64,000 nt of DNA, taken from positions 88,034,059 through 88,098,058 of the forward strand of contig NC_086374.1 of assembly GCF_036588685.1 (NCBI RefSeq), read 5' to 3'. The position numbers and the translations under genes were made by a program. The DNA is from Mytilus trossulus (Eukaryota; Mollusca; Bivalvia; Mytilida; Mytilidae). Shown piece by piece: positions 45,801-56,405 of this stretch; positions within the stretch are counted from its first letter, which is position 1, and each line of letters starts with the position of its first letter. The notes under the pieces were generated by a model. It did not search any database. It saw only the letters and a program-made list of their open reading frames with translations, and was not told where the DNA came from.

Positions 45801-46659
45801 AAATAATTCACGAGAAACTACAACAGCAGAACCTTTTCCTCGTATTCAGGAATTTAAGGGAAGCATGGAATTATTGCTACAAGATGAACGAGGATATTAT
45901 AATATTGATGGACTTAAGGGTACTATTGATTCTAGTCATGCGCCTTCAGTTGCTGAAGTACTTCAAAAGTTTGATGAAACTGCCAAACCTCCTTTAACAA
46001 GAGCCATCTCTAATCCTAATTTCTTACAGTTACTAAATAAAGACAAGTTAAATGATATACGAGTGGAAAAAGCCAGATCAATCCATGGTTCTAATCCAAA
46101 CCTTAAAAAGAGTAAGTCTTTACTCAACTTATTCAAACGTTCTAATAAGGAAAAGTCTTCAAGTACTAAAGAAGAAGGCTTTTCCTCAAACAAAGCTAAA
46201 AGTCTTCCAAATAGTCCATGTAACTCATTACAACGTCAGTATTCTCATCCAAATATATCTATTAATGTGAAAGGTATTCATGTAACAGGAAGAACTAGAT
46301 CTTTTAGGAAACCTAGGCAATATGAAAAATCTCCACAAATACAAAGAAAAGAGGGGAAATCCCCACAAATTCAGAGAAAAGATGGGAAATCCCCATTGCC
46401 AACAAGGAAAGATGGAAAATCTCCCAAATTTAAACGCAAGGAAGATAAATCCCCACAGTTACAGTATCGACATGAGAGAGCAGCGTCAGATCCACAGGTC
46501 CTAGAACAACACTCTCCACAACCTACGCGTCGCACAAGACATGATGTCACTCCTTCTGTTTCCTCCTCAGATAACGAATTTGCCAATGGCCGACCAGTTT
46601 GTCCGAGTCGGCAGGCTTCATCTAGCTCTTTAGGAAATAAAGTACATACTGTTTGTTAG
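36824..46659 (+). CDS. Dok/IRS-type docking adaptor with PH and IRS-type PTB domains (spliced)
   Basis: The firm exons are 38838-38994, 40861-41043, 41734-42047, 42660-42807, 44549-44612 and 45102-46659. All phases agree and give 807 residues before a TAG stop; a tentative first exon (36824-36853) adds ten. Numbered with it: PH domain about 11-120 (GLFGKNNPWKLRYFILKK); IRS-type PTB about 124-228 (WPLKSIRYFE, FMLEAGRVAPMGDGTYIFHT); then a long low-complexity tail. The tail has polyproline (RPPLPPP, about 358) and tyrosine motifs YLRM (392, YxxM), YLNP (443, Grb2-type YxN), YLSP (469) and YYNID (564-565), plus a five-copy KSP repeat (708-757). Known: Dok and IRS proteins are membrane-recruited substrates of receptor tyrosine kinases that bind SH2 proteins. 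The PTB looks closer to Dok, but the length and YxxM also recall IRS, so I give no symbol. Confidence 0.88.
36854..38837 (+). other. Presumed first intron of the docking adaptor
   Basis: AT-rich; contains a family-B head fragment at about 37195-37232 (GATGTGGTGTGAGTGCCAATGAGACA) and a block with repeated GCGCCA motifs at 37700-37830 that looks like a dispersed repeat. A 108-codon ORF at 38200-38526 has no motif. Confidence 0.4.
38838..38994 (+). CDS. Docking adaptor exon, N-terminal half of PH domain
   Basis: The acceptor is ttattgtag and the donor gtaatg. The exon encodes DSLYKLSGNKNKGLFGKNNP, WKLRYFILKKC and LECYSKKPKNR. The pattern (x)LYK-(long loop)-WKxRYFxL-(x)-LxCYxxxxK is the start of a PH domain: strands 1 to 3, with the basic residues that contact phosphoinositides. 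Confidence 0.87.
39098..39375. mobile_element. Long-TIR MITE (Mutator-like) in a docking-adaptor intron
   Basis: The left arm TAGCTGCGGAACAGTAGCTC ... TTATTTTTTGACTATTTGCG pairs with the right arm CGCAAATAGTCAAAAAATAA ... GAGCTACGGTTCCGCAGCTA over about 60 bp. TGAAATGTA lies at both borders as a 9-bp direct repeat. Long inverted ends with a 9-bp duplication are the Mutator-type pattern. No ORF. Local ACAGTACTGAAATGTAATG-like direct repeats make the duplication a little less certain. Confidence 0.75.
40054..40211. mobile_element. Near-perfect palindrome (foldback element) in a docking-adaptor intron
   Basis: The left arm starts GAAATAATTCATGGGGGCTT and continues GAATATAT, CCACGGGTTG, CCCTTTATG and TATTTTACCC; the right arm reads the complement, ending GCCCCCATGAATTATTTC. 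The arms are about 75 bp with a tiny centre (CTCGCTATCGCTCAG). Such a structure would fold in RNA or DNA. It has no ORF of its own; a 101-codon minus ORF runs across it by chance. Confidence 0.8.
40861..41043 (+). CDS. Docking adaptor exon, C-terminal half of PH domain
   Basis: The acceptor is atgattgtag and the donor gtttgg (weak). The exon encodes EKIPLLPGFHLEKVTNTKNR, AYVFELTSQDKYLCLSADEQ and NMDVFVFLLMSQLKLKELIK. The (Y/F)VFEL ... LCLSADEQ ... W/F-helix order matches the last PH strands and the C-terminal helix; the usual Trp of the helix is replaced here by Phe (VFVFLLM). Confidence 0.87.
41333..41530. mobile_element. MITE with ATACTGTG(A/G)ATTCATT inverted ends
   Basis: ATACTGTGAATTCATTAAT at the left and AATAAATGAATCCACAGTAT at the right are inverted copies; inner arms TTTTCGTGGATTTCGTGGGT and GGTACCCACGAAAAT also pair. 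TA flanks fit a Tc1/mariner-type MITE. The 93-codon ORF across it is a by-product. A half copy lies at 23751. Confidence 0.75.
41734..42047 (+). CDS. Docking adaptor exon with the IRS-type PTB domain
   Basis: The acceptor is gatttcag and the donor gtcagt. The whole domain is in one exon: GAKGTNCILHISPWGVTLAL, TVLAQWPLKSIRYFEGGKNQ, FMLEAGRVAPMGDGTYIFHT and DLLDQRIVDALTKMQ. W-P-(x)3-I-R-(Y/F)-(x)n-F-x-(x)-E-A-G-R-(x)3-G-x-G-x-(Y/F) is the Dok/IRS PTB signature; the Arg of IRY/IRR and AGR pair with NPxpY phosphotyrosine ligands in family members. Confidence 0.93.
42185..42370 (+). repeat. Dispersed repeat family B copy (intronic)
   Basis: AAGAAGATGTGGTATGAGTG, CAATGAGACAACTCTCCATC, GTAAACCATTATAGG, CAGCAAGCTATAAAGGGCCT and GGAAAACCAACAATC follow in family-B order. 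Confidence 0.75.
42660..42807 (+). CDS. Docking adaptor exon after the PTB domain
   Basis: The acceptor is tttaatgtag and the donor gtaagt. The exon encodes PGRRGTTEEMEDYVLESNNL, then TLLTSVIPCMINHPDH and a tail with MRDNWNIDIN. DYVLES is a possible tyrosine phosphorylation site. No domain; kept for phase, splice sites and open frame. Confidence 0.82.
42880..42990 (-). repeat. Family B repeat fragment, inverted (intronic)
   Basis: GATAAAGAGTTGTCTCATTG and CACTCACACCACATCTTCCC are the complement of the family-B head. It forms an inverted pair with the copy at 42185-42370, about 0.5 kb away, and flanks the exon 42660-42807 on the other side. Confidence 0.7.
42991..44548 (+). other. Docking-adaptor intron, AT-rich, nothing recognised
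   Basis: No exon, repeat family or RNA gene that I can support; the middle (43700-44100) is ordinary AT-rich DNA. Confidence 0.45.
44549..44612 (+). CDS. Docking adaptor small exon
   Basis: The acceptor is attttcag and the donor gtaaga. The 64-nt exon encodes NTIRTRPTVHVRQTSNASET plus split Gly codons at each side. Basic linker; accepted on phase (2 in, 2 out) and strong splice sites. Confidence 0.82.
45102..46659 (+). CDS. Docking adaptor large last coding exon (signalling tail)
   Basis: The acceptor is aatattttag. The open frame runs 519 codons to TAG at 46657-46659. It starts SDIGTPGTPGPPLPSRRPET, is rich in Ser, Pro, Asn and Arg, and carries NYLRMNS, DGYLNPR, TYLSPTAEYE and GYYNID (SH2-type tyrosine motifs), RPPLPPP, two SNPN repeats (AISNPNF, HGSNPNL) and a five-unit KSP array. 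Such a disordered tail is the effector-binding part of Dok and IRS proteins. It ends SSSSLGNKVHTVC. Confidence 0.92.
46327..46476 (+). repeat. Five in-frame 30-bp units coding KSPQIQRKEG-type decapeptides
   Basis: Units read KSPQIQRKEG, KSPQIQRKDG, KSPLPTRKDG, KSPKFKRKED and KSPQLQYRHE. Each offers a Ser-Pro site next to basic residues. The first two units are nearly identical, so the array probably expanded recently. Confidence 0.9.
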
Positions 46660-47104
46660 ATAGTTCTCACAATAGTTAAAAAAAACAAGTTATATTTTAT
46701 CACTTTTTATCCTGTGAAAATTTACTCTTTTTACTGCTTTATTTACAAAAAAAACCAACATCATGCCATATATGCACTTTTTTTAAATCATATGTAATGT
46801 TTACTAAAAGTAAGGGTGTTAGCCATGAAATGTTTTTTCACTAGTTGATATTTTAAATGAATCTCCATCATTTTTGTCCATTGAAATGTTGTGTTAGGTG
46901 CCACTCTTATTTTAATGTTTTGATTTGACTCTTAGAAAAACTTTGCAGTCAGAAAATAGTTGCATAATTTATAAAATTTTGCTAGTTGACATTTTATTGA
47001 GAGATTAACATGAAGTACAGGGTTTGAAATATGTCATTTGTGACTTAAAAATGTAGCATTTCTATAATAGGTTTTGTTTAAAGAAAACACTTGTTGTTAT
47101 ATGC

Positions 47105-47110
47105 AATAAA
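47105..47110 (+). terminator. Candidate poly(A) signal AATAAA of the docking adaptor
   Basis: First canonical hexamer found downstream of the stop codon; one of several possible sites. Confidence 0.3.
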
Positions 47111-48696
47111 TTAGCCATTAGGACATTTTCACATTCCAAAGTGCAATCTAAAATAGGGCATATAGAATGCTTTTGGTTTATTGCTAGTCAAAGTACATGT
47201 GTACTTATTTTTGTTTCATATTGTGTACAATTTAATTATGATGAACAAATTTTAGATCAAAATAATAAATCTATGTGTATGATTTTAGATAAAGAAGGTT
47301 TTGAAAGATTTGTAAATATTTTCATGATTTTAGTATCCCGGACAATATCTCATTCTCACTCTAATTCAGAGATTATTTGTTTTCCTTATTTACTGCTGTC
47401 AGTTGAAGATGAGAGTTTTTTGAGTGGTGAAACATTAAAAGATGACACACATATTCAACTTACAACCTTCTTATTATAGATTAATGTTGAAAACTTTAAA
47501 TGAATAATACTCCATGTATTTTTTTCTAATCTAATTTAAAAATCTTCCTTACTGTTTTTTCTCCATTAGTGTTAATTCATTCCATTTTTTTTCAAATTAA
47601 AATATGTTAACTTATCATTTTCATATCTGTCAAGCAATTATTCTTTGTTCAGGCAAAATTTTTCCAGCACAAATTTTCTAAAGATAATGGGCATTTCTTG
47701 GAAGCAAGATAAATTTTGAAACATGTGAATTATCAATATTGTGAAGAATGTTGCCAAAAATTATGAATTTATTTATTTTCATAATAGAATTTTTATCTTT
47801 TATATATATATAAAAAGTCTAGAGAATTGTTTTCATTTAGTGCAAAATACAAAAGAAATATAAATAAACAAATTCATGGATCTTTATCATGGTGCTTTGG
47901 TAGGGCTTCCAGAAATTAGAAAATGCTTCTCACTTTGATGGGCGCAATTGTTTTGCATGGTCGCTATTTTTTTAACATGATAAAAGCTAATTTGAACAAA
48001 TGTAGTTGTGCATTAAAAACAAGATTTGCAGAAAAGCATCATGAATGAGTCGACTCGCATCAAATTCTTGTTATGTTGAAGGCATTTTGTCATTTTAAGA
48101 CATTTTTATCCCTCTTTAAAAATGCGCTGCTTATTAAAACCTTGTTAAGATGTTGTTGGGTATAGAACTGTGATCTTTATATATATTATAATAGTTTTAC
48201 TAATTTGTTGTAGAATTTTTATTGAACATTTTATTTGTTCGACTTTTTAGAATTTAATTGTGTAGATATGTTAAACATTGTTGTATTGTATAAATCTTTA
48301 GTGTGTACAGTTGTTATAAACTAAGTCTAACTTAAAATGTTATTTAGAGGTCATCCTAATTATCAAGCATTTCATTGGCTTGACCATCATAGGGAAAGAT
48401 CTACATTTGTAGTGAGGGTAGGTGTAATTTCCATATTTGTCAAAAAAGTAAATAATTTTATGCCAAAAACTGATATATTGCCCATCTATGGAGAGCATAT
48501 TCTCTCTACACCCCTTTATAAAACAGCATCTGCATAAAGGGATAGCCTTCATTATTGCTATTTAACAAAAAAATAATTTGATCTTCACGAATGATAATTT
48601 CCTTCCTTAGCACAGTAGAGTGATATGAAAAATTATTACTTGAAGCTAAGGGCTCACATGCCACATTAAAGTCGTATAATCAAAATAGCAATAAAC

Positions 48697-48758
48697 AGAT
48701 TATCATTGGTCATCTCAAGCGAGAAAATCAATCTCATTGAGATGACCAACAGTAATCT
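48697..48758. mobile_element. Short foldback element, same family as 4530-4628
   Basis: AGATTATCATTGGTCATCTC and GAGATGACCAACAGTAATCT are inverted arms around a 20-nt centre with GAGAAAATCAATCTC. The arms and the left flank AATAGCAATAAAC match the element at 4530-4628, read from the other strand. Confidence 0.6.
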
Positions 48759-51700
48759 ATTTTTAACAACATAATGGTAATATTTATCGAAGATGATTGA
48801 AGTGGACAGATAAGCATGTACAAGCTTATGAACTTGTTTGAAAATGTGGATGGCTTCTATTGTATTTGTAAAAACGAAAAAATAGTTATTATGAAATAAT
48901 AAAAGTTGTGTATTCTGTTCATGTTGAATCATGAATTTTTACAAGGGAAGAATGATTCATGAACAGCATCTCTTAAGTAAATAATCAAGTAGTTGATTCT
49001 TTAACTTGTGCAATAATATATATAAGATAGATTTGTAAGCTTTTCAGTTAGGATATAAATGTTTCATGTATTACATGAAAAATGGAGCATCAAATTAAGA
49101 TAGTTGTAAATTTTACATGGTAAAATGTATGAAATTAGTAAAAATTTACAGTTAAGTACTAAGACATTTTTTAAATCTTGTCTTATTTTAATAATCTTGT
49201 GTTTTTGATCGTTTGCCTTATTGGTATTTTAGCAACACAAACCTTGTTGTATTATCAATATACAACAAAGTTCTTATTAATAATGACTTGAAAAGAGGCA
49301 TCAACATGATCAGTAAGACAAAAATTTTTGACATTATTTTTGATGTGTTTCATAAAAATTTTATCATCAATTTTAATTTGTTCTGGCATTAAGAAGGTAT
49401 GGTTAATGTTCTATTAACTGTACCCAAAGCATGTAAATTCTTCTCTTCTAGAAAAAAAGTCTTATGAGGTATAACTGTATTTTTGTGTCATTATGTTGTA
49501 CAGGGAAGTCTAACTTCATTTGCTTACTTTTATATAATGACATTTTACTGAATTAAATTGACCCACAACATGTAATTAATTCTATCCATTTCATTTGTTG
49601 AGTATGGAATATTTGTGTATAATCATAAAATACTGCTAAATGTTCAAATGCTTACAGAGTATTTATTTTGATATGTTTTTTATTGGAATTTTTTGTACAA
49701 TACCTATTTTTATCCCATTTAACCCGATGTTGCCTTTGTTTCAATATTATATATTTTGAGTGTCTGGAACTGTCTCAAAGTATTTTTTTCTCTTTTACAT
49801 AAAGATTTTTACAATCTTTCACTCTAAGGCAAGATTTGATGGACATCAACACATTAAAAAAAAAAGCATAAGTGACACCAAAAACTTTATGTGAGAGTAC
49901 TTTTTAATTTTTGTCAGTACTTTGATATTGATGATATAATAATACCTAAATTTTAGTTCCAGCATACGTTAATTTAAAAAGTCCTTAATAAATAACGGTA
50001 TGATAGATTTAACATTTGGTTTGTTTACAGAAATACCATTATTATACATTTTAATGTAGTAAAAATATTTTGAGACAGTCCCTATGTGTTTTTCAGTTTA
50101 TTTATATATTGGTTGCTTGTTGGTTGTATATTCTTGTGCAGTAAGTTAGGACGAGGTTACATGTTACTATTAAACACCCCTGTTACTCATATCTCTAACA
50201 TGTTTAAAGTAAATACTTTGTCTAATAATTCTTAATGTTATCAGAGAAGGACCTTTTGTTATTTTCACTTACACAGATCAATAGACCATGTTCACATGTG
50301 TTCAGTCTGATTCAAAATCTGTAAATTAAGAAATAAATCTGGAGCCTTAAACTGATCCTTAATATACTGATTTGGTCATAACATACAAGGAATTTTTGTC
50401 GTATTACTTTTGTTGAACCTTCGATTTGGGTTTTATCAAGTGCGTTAAATGATTTTGTATCATAGATTATAGGTTGCACTTTGTAAATACAGGTGTATCT
50501 CAAAACACGCCTCTTTTAGGGAGATCTTGAATATTCATAGAAAATTAATTTTGTTTACATACTGGTTCCCAGTTATGCTTTCTGTGTTCCATCTCACAGA
50601 GACATAACTTGGGAATTTTACCAGTAAATTTTCATGTGCATATTGTTTACATTGAAATCTGTGGTAACCTTTCATTCGAGGCAGGGGTATTTAAAGGAAA
50701 TTAGTGTTAGTTTTAACTCTGAGAAGTTCAGGACATGTAAATGTTGAAAATATGCCACATAGCCCTATATTTTGACCTTTGAAAAAAATTGTGGTGCATA
50801 TGAACTTTCAATTCTAGGATAAGATTTTTTTCAAAACTTCATAGTAAAAGTGGTACAGTTTTAGCGGTAAAAGGAGTTCCTATGGGAAATTGCATTGTCA
50901 ATATTTACAGAAATGCAACCTATAGAACTTACATGTATCTCAATTCAAATTTTATTCTTGTTGTCTTGTTAGGTGGCATTATTTTGAAAATTTATAATGT
51001 TTTGTTACAATGGTATAATGTTTTTTAATACAATGCTGTGTAAAGGCTAGAAAATATGCAATATTGTTTGTTATACGTAATCGTTACTTTATATATAGTT
51101 TGCTTTATGTTTGTTATGTACATGTGTTAATGATCAAATGTTTTAATACATAGAAAATTTAGAAAACGAACAAAACCAGTCATATTATATGTATGTCATG
51201 TAAAGAGAACATGCCAAAATGTTTTGGTGAGTTATTTTTCTTTCAATCCAAGCAGAAAATCCATCATCAATCCATAAATGTTATTTTAAAAAATCAGCCA
51301 ACATCAACACAAGGCATACCTTAAAATGTGTGCTTGGTATTTCTTATTACTTATTTGTTAATGTTTGTCAATTTTACCTGTATTAAACATTGTAAAACAG
51401 CACTACAAATCGAGAAGAATATAGCTAGTAAAAATATTCTCCTTGCACCTAAATGGTTGAATTGGTAGCAAATTTTTGTTCACTGTTTGGTTATGCCTTG
51501 ACCTTTTATGTAAGAAGAACAACATTGGCCTGCTGAAATTTTCACTAAACTTTAAAAAAAATGTAAAGGTTCAAATTGAAGATTTTTAATTCCTAATTAT
51601 TTTTGATATTCAGTATTAATTTTCATCAATCAGTTGTCACTATTTACAGTGCAACCTAATTATTTGTCACTGTTAACAGTAAAACCTTATTTAAGATCAA

Positions 51701-53344
51701 GTCAAAGTATCTCGATCAATTTATAAATTTATTGTTTTATGTCACAATTTTCACAGTTTTATAATATCAGAAAATTAGAACATTAATGCCAAATTTTAGA
51801 AGTTGGAAAAGAATTTAACACAGATGTTCTGATAAAATTTTTGATTTAATAAATTTTTACTGCAATCTATTTGTTATATTTTCAAGAAAACTGTAGAACA
51901 TATTACAAGTACATGTACAAACAATGTACCCAGTATTTATAAATTTCCAAACAACTCCCCAGATATTTTAATTATTTTGACTTGAACTTAGGGTGTCACT
52001 TTATGGTTAGTTGGCAGCTTCACTTAGTAGCATAATAATAATAATATAAATGTTGATGAGCAATATGTGTTAGTATACTACTTACCAATGGAGACACTAA
52101 CAATCAAAGGTCATCTTGTATTAATTCAGAAGAAAAATAAAATATAAAATGGTTACTTTGTTGTTGTAATGTTTAGCAGATCTACTCTTTTACAAGCTGA
52201 TTGATTACTTAACCCTATGCAATTTCATAGCGTAGGTATGTTTTTTGTTATACGACCGCAAAAATTGAAGAATTTTTCGTCGTATATTGCTATCACGTTT
52301 GTGTCTTCTTCGTCTATGTCTGTGGTGTCCAAATACTTTTAGTTTTCGCACTCTTACCTTAGTAAAAGTGAATAGAAATCTATGAAATTTTAACACAAGA
52401 ATTATGACCACAATAGGAAGGTTGGGACCGGTTTGGGAGTTTTGGTCCCAACATTTTAGGAATTAGGGGCCAAAAAGGGACCAAATATTCTTGGTTTTGG
52501 CACAATAACTTAAGTATAGGTAAATAGAAATCAATGAAATTCAAACACAAGGTTTATGACAACAAAAGAAAGGTTGGGATTGATTTTGGGAGTTAAGGCC
52601 CAAACAGTTCAGGAATTAGGGAACTATGTCCAGTGCACGATGTTTTGTCGATATTGTCAACATCGCAATGCCAACTTTATAGAGTTGTTATTGTGTTTTC
52701 ATTGTATCCTATCAATATGTTCTATACCTTTCTGTTTACATCGTTCACATCGCATACATCGCAATGTTAACAATATCGTGTCAATATCATGTTTATATTG
52801 TATATATAGAGTTTCAAAGTTTATATTTATGGGACTGGCACATACATAAATAATGTGGCTGGGTTATAGGGACCCCCCTAACCTGGGACAGTGGTATAAC
52901 AGTCCAACATAAGAATTGATCCAGTGGTTTCAGAGAAGATTTTGTGAAAGATTACAAAAAAAAATGTTAAAAATAACTATAAAGAACTCCTTAACAGGTC
53001 AATTGACAGTTTTAGTCATGTGGACCTATTTAAGGATCTTACTTTGCTCAATTTTTTTGCTGTTTGCAGTTTATCTGCATCTATATTAATATAAAGATAA
53101 AAACCAAAAACTGCAAAAAATTCTTAAAATTACTTTTTTTCTAAATTGTTGTCTGATTTATCTGGAAATTGAAGAACAAATATACAAATGTATTCCTGAT
53201 GAACATTTTTACCCATGTCAGATATACTCTGAATGCTTAAATTTCGGAGATATTATCCAAAAATTTCATTGTACTCCTACGTTCTATTTAAACAATGTTC
53301 TGTTTAATGTGTCATTGCTTTTATTATAATTTGACTAATTGATA

Positions 53345-53450
53345 TAGTCTGTTTGTCCATCTGTAGGTCTGACAGTCTGTCCAGCTTCAGGTTAAAGTGT
53401 TTGGTTAAAAATTTTGGTCAAGGTTAGCCAGTTGAGATAAAAATGTTAGC
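53345..53450. repeat. Family A repeat fragment
   Basis: GTCTGTTTGTCCATCTGTAG, CAGCTTCAGGTTAAAGTGTT and TTTTGGTCAAGGTTAG are family-A modules as at 3340-3530. Confidence 0.55.
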
Positions 53451-54119
53451 TTTTTATACCTTATATGGGATTTGCATATTGTTAAAGACTGTAATGTAAT
53501 TTCAACGACAAGGCTGTCAGAGTGACAGCAAACCGGATTTTTCTGCAGAGGTGCAACCCTGAACAGTTGAGCTAGTCTTGACAATACGTTTAAAATTTAA
53601 ACAACTCTGAATTTGGGTTGTGATTGAATATTTGACACAGCATAGGTTTGTGACACAAAATGAATATGGTCAAAGAACTGAAATTGGACATTTACCTATT
53701 ATGGTCCAATATCCAAAATCTAAGTACGTTGTTATCATCAGCATATCAAAGAAACCCAAGAAATCAATTTTTGGATGAAATCAAACAAAAGTTTAATTTA
53801 GAACCCTTTGGATCCCAACTGTTCCCAAAATTCGAAATCTGAATATACATTGTATGTTTATTAATATACAATATAAGTTCTTTAAGGAGCTTACTTAAAA
53901 AAAAATGTATATAGCATTCCAAAAAATAGTGGTTTTTTTTACAGAATAACAAACCAACCTACCACAAAAATTTACAAACAATTAACCAAAGAAAAGAAAA
54001 AAATAACACAAAAATTTAATTTATCATTAATACAATGTCTTTTATAAATCTATAAAACTTATCTGTAATTATCTTCAAAATGTCTAAAACATAACAGTTA
54101 CCCTTCCAGAGCACCTGAG

Positions 54120-54290
54120 ATCATCCCTAGTTTTTGGTGGGGTTCGTGTTACTTATTCTTTAGTTGTCTATGTTGTGTCATGTGTACTATTGTTTGTCTT
54201 TTTCATTTTTAGCCGTGGCGTTGTCAGTTTATTTTTGATTTATGAATTTGACTATCCCTCTGGTATCTTTCTTCCCTCTTAATTTCTTAC
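54120..54290. repeat. Dispersed mussel-type repeat end
   Basis: GTGTACTATTGTTTGTCTTT, TCATTTTTAGCCGTGGCGTT, GTCAGTTTATTTTTGATTTA and GACTATCCCTCTGGTATCTT match from memory a very common mussel repeat terminus. Confidence 0.55.
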
Positions 54291-55379
54291 TATATTTATA
54301 CAGTCCTATATAGATTATAATCACCAGCATTTCAGAAACAGAAAATTTAGAAATAAATCTGTCACTCAAATAGTGTGATAAGCCATTTACTGAAATGCTT
54401 CACCAAGGGCAGCCTGATACGACCGCAGCGTTTGAAACCTGAAAAGTTGGGGCAAATATGGTCAAAATTCAAGCTTGATTCTGTCTGAATTAGGATTGTG
54501 ATCAAATTTCTGACACAAAATAAATGTGATTTAAGATCTTACAAATCTATTGTGCAACTGAAGATTTAATTTTTCTTCTTGAAACTTTGTTTTTCAATAA
54601 TTGATAAAAAAAAAAACCCTTATTTCTTGAATCCCTTCTTGGTGCAATTACCCCCAAATGCAATCCCAGCCTTTCCTTTGTAGTATGGAACCTTGTTTTA
54701 CTATTTTAGAGAGATCCATACACTCACACACAACTTATTGTCTGGAAACTACAAAAATGCATGTTTTTTGTCCCTTTTTTCCTAAACTGTTGGCACAATA
54801 ACCCCCCAAAATGAATCTCAACCTTCTTCTTGTAGTATCAAAAAATTTGGTACAATTTCAGAGTAATCATAAAATTGAGAAAGGAAATGGTGAATACGTC
54901 AAAGCGACAACCATATACTTATACACAAGTTATTATCCTGAAACTAGAAAGTGCTTTTTTGGGGCCCCTTATTCCAAAACGGTTGGGACCATCATCCCCA
55001 AAATCATCCCAACCTTCCTTTTGTGGTAATAAACCCTCTTAAAAAATTCATAGAGATCCATTCACTTAAACTCAAATAATTGTTCGGAAACTAAATGTGT
55101 CTTCCTATGACGACGCAGACGATGACATCATACCATTATACGATCCCAAAAAATATTTTGCAGTCGTATAAACACACTTAGTGTAATAAAACTTTTTATA
55201 CCAGTATATAATTAACAATTTCTGTTCATAGAGAAATAACTGAAGCACATTAGAAGTACAAGTACCACTTTTGGATATTAAAAAGGATGTTAACTCAACA
55301 AGAAGATATCTGAAATCATGAAAATTGCAATTGGCCTTCATTTAGTCACAGGAAACAACTTATCTAAATTTGAAAATAT

Positions 55380-55502
55380 TTCTTCCAAGGCTTTTCAAGT
55401 AATTGAACACACATGCCCGCCAGCCGTATATCCCTAAATCAATAAAAGAACCTTAGTGAGCACGCTCACATACCCCACGTCCCCACATTGTCATTGGAGA
55501 AA
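55380..55502. repeat. Repeat leader before the 169-bp array
   Basis: The block with CACATGCCCGCCAGCCGTAT, ATCAATAAAAGAACCTTAGT and GCTCACATACCCCACGTCCC is not AT-rich like its surroundings and abuts the tandem array; it is probably the head of the same dispersed repeat. Confidence 0.4.
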
Positions 55503-56405
55503 TTAAATAAGTGTAAGGAAAAAAATTGTATAAGAAAAAATATTGAATAATAATTTCCTGTCAATATGCACATCTACATGTCCTTATTATCTACAAAATT
55601 TCATGAAATTCTGTTGTGTGGTTTCAGAGCAGTTGAGATGACAAACTGTTGCAGAAGTACATTGAAGCAAATAAGTTCAAAGGGGCATAACTCCTAGAAA
55701 AAAAAATGAATAAAAATGTCTTGTCGATATGCACATCTACATAGTATGTCCTTATTATCTGAAAAGGTTTCATGAAATTCTGTTGAGTAGTTTCAGAGGA
55801 GTTGCGATGACAAACTGTTGCAGTAATTCACTAAAGTAAATAAGTTCAAAGGGGCGTAACTCCTAGAAAAAAAATTGAATCGCAATTTTCCTTCAATATG
55901 CACAACTACATAGTATGTCCTTATTAACTGAAAAGGTTTCGTGAAATTCTGTTGTGTGGTTTGAGAGGAGTTGCGATGACAAACTGTTGCAGTAGTACAT
56001 TTAAGTAAATAAGTTCAAAGGGGCGTATAACTCCTGGAAAAAAAATTGAATCGCAATTTCCCGTTGATATGCACAACTACATAGTATGTCCTTATTATCT
56101 GAAAAGGTTTCGTGAAATTCTGTTGTGTGGTTTGAGAGGAGTTGCGATGACAAACTGTTGCAGTAGTACACTAAAGTAAATAAGTTCAAAGGGGCGTAAC
56201 TCCTAGAAAAAAAATTGAATCGCAATTTCCCGTCGATATGCACAACTACATAGTATGTCCTTATTAACTGAAAAGGTTTCGTGAAATTCTGTTGTGTGGT
56301 TTGAGAGAAGTTGCGATGACAAACTGTTGCAGTAGTACATTAAAGTAAATAAGTTCAAAGGGGCGTATAACTCCTGGAAAAAAAATTGAATCGCAATTTC
56401 CCGTT
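55503..56405. repeat. Satellite-like tandem array, 169-bp unit, about five copies
   Basis: The marker ATAAGTTCAAAGGGGC starts at 55671, 55840, 56009, 56180 and 56349, giving a period of 169-171 bp. Each unit has AACTCCTAGAAAAAAAATTG, ATATGCACAACTACATAGTA, a TTCGTGAAATTCTGTTGTGT block and GTTGCGATGACAAACTGTTG. Later units are more alike than the first, which fits local expansion. Minus-strand ORFs through it are artefacts. The last unit is cut mid-way by the LINE. Confidence 0.88.

Larger units (their letters stand above)
46660..52200 (+). other. Docking-adaptor 3' UTR and AT-rich intergenic DNA
   Basis: No further exon is seen. Candidate AATAAA signals begin at 47105-47110 (about 450 nt after the stop), with many more later; a long 3' UTR is possible. 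The sequence is almost repeat-free apart from the hairpin at 48697-48758. A 112-codon ORF at 47141-47479 has no motif and lies in the likely UTR. Confidence 0.5.
52249..55170. mobile_element. Composite repeat region with TATACGACCGCAAA inverted ends
   Basis: TATACGACCGCAAA at 52249-52262 and TTTGCAGTCGTATA at 55157-55170 are inverted copies (13 of 14 match). Internal modules include TTTTAGTTTTCGCACTC, AGGAATTAGGGGCCAAAAAG, a second TACGACCGCA near 54420, and repeated 'AGGTTGGGA' and 'GGTTGGGACC' blocks. From memory this is one of the most frequent mussel repeat types. A family-A fragment (53345-53450) and another repeat end (54120-54290) lie inside, so the region is nested. No transposase; the 60-codon ORF at 53660 has no motif. 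Confidence 0.55.

Noticed and set aside
47141..47479. 112-codon ORF downstream of the adaptor stop
   Set aside because: No motif, ordinary composition, and it lies in the probable 3' UTR.
55503..56405. CRISPR-like array
   Set aside because: The units are direct 169-bp tandems without short repeats and unique spacers, and the genome is a metazoan one.
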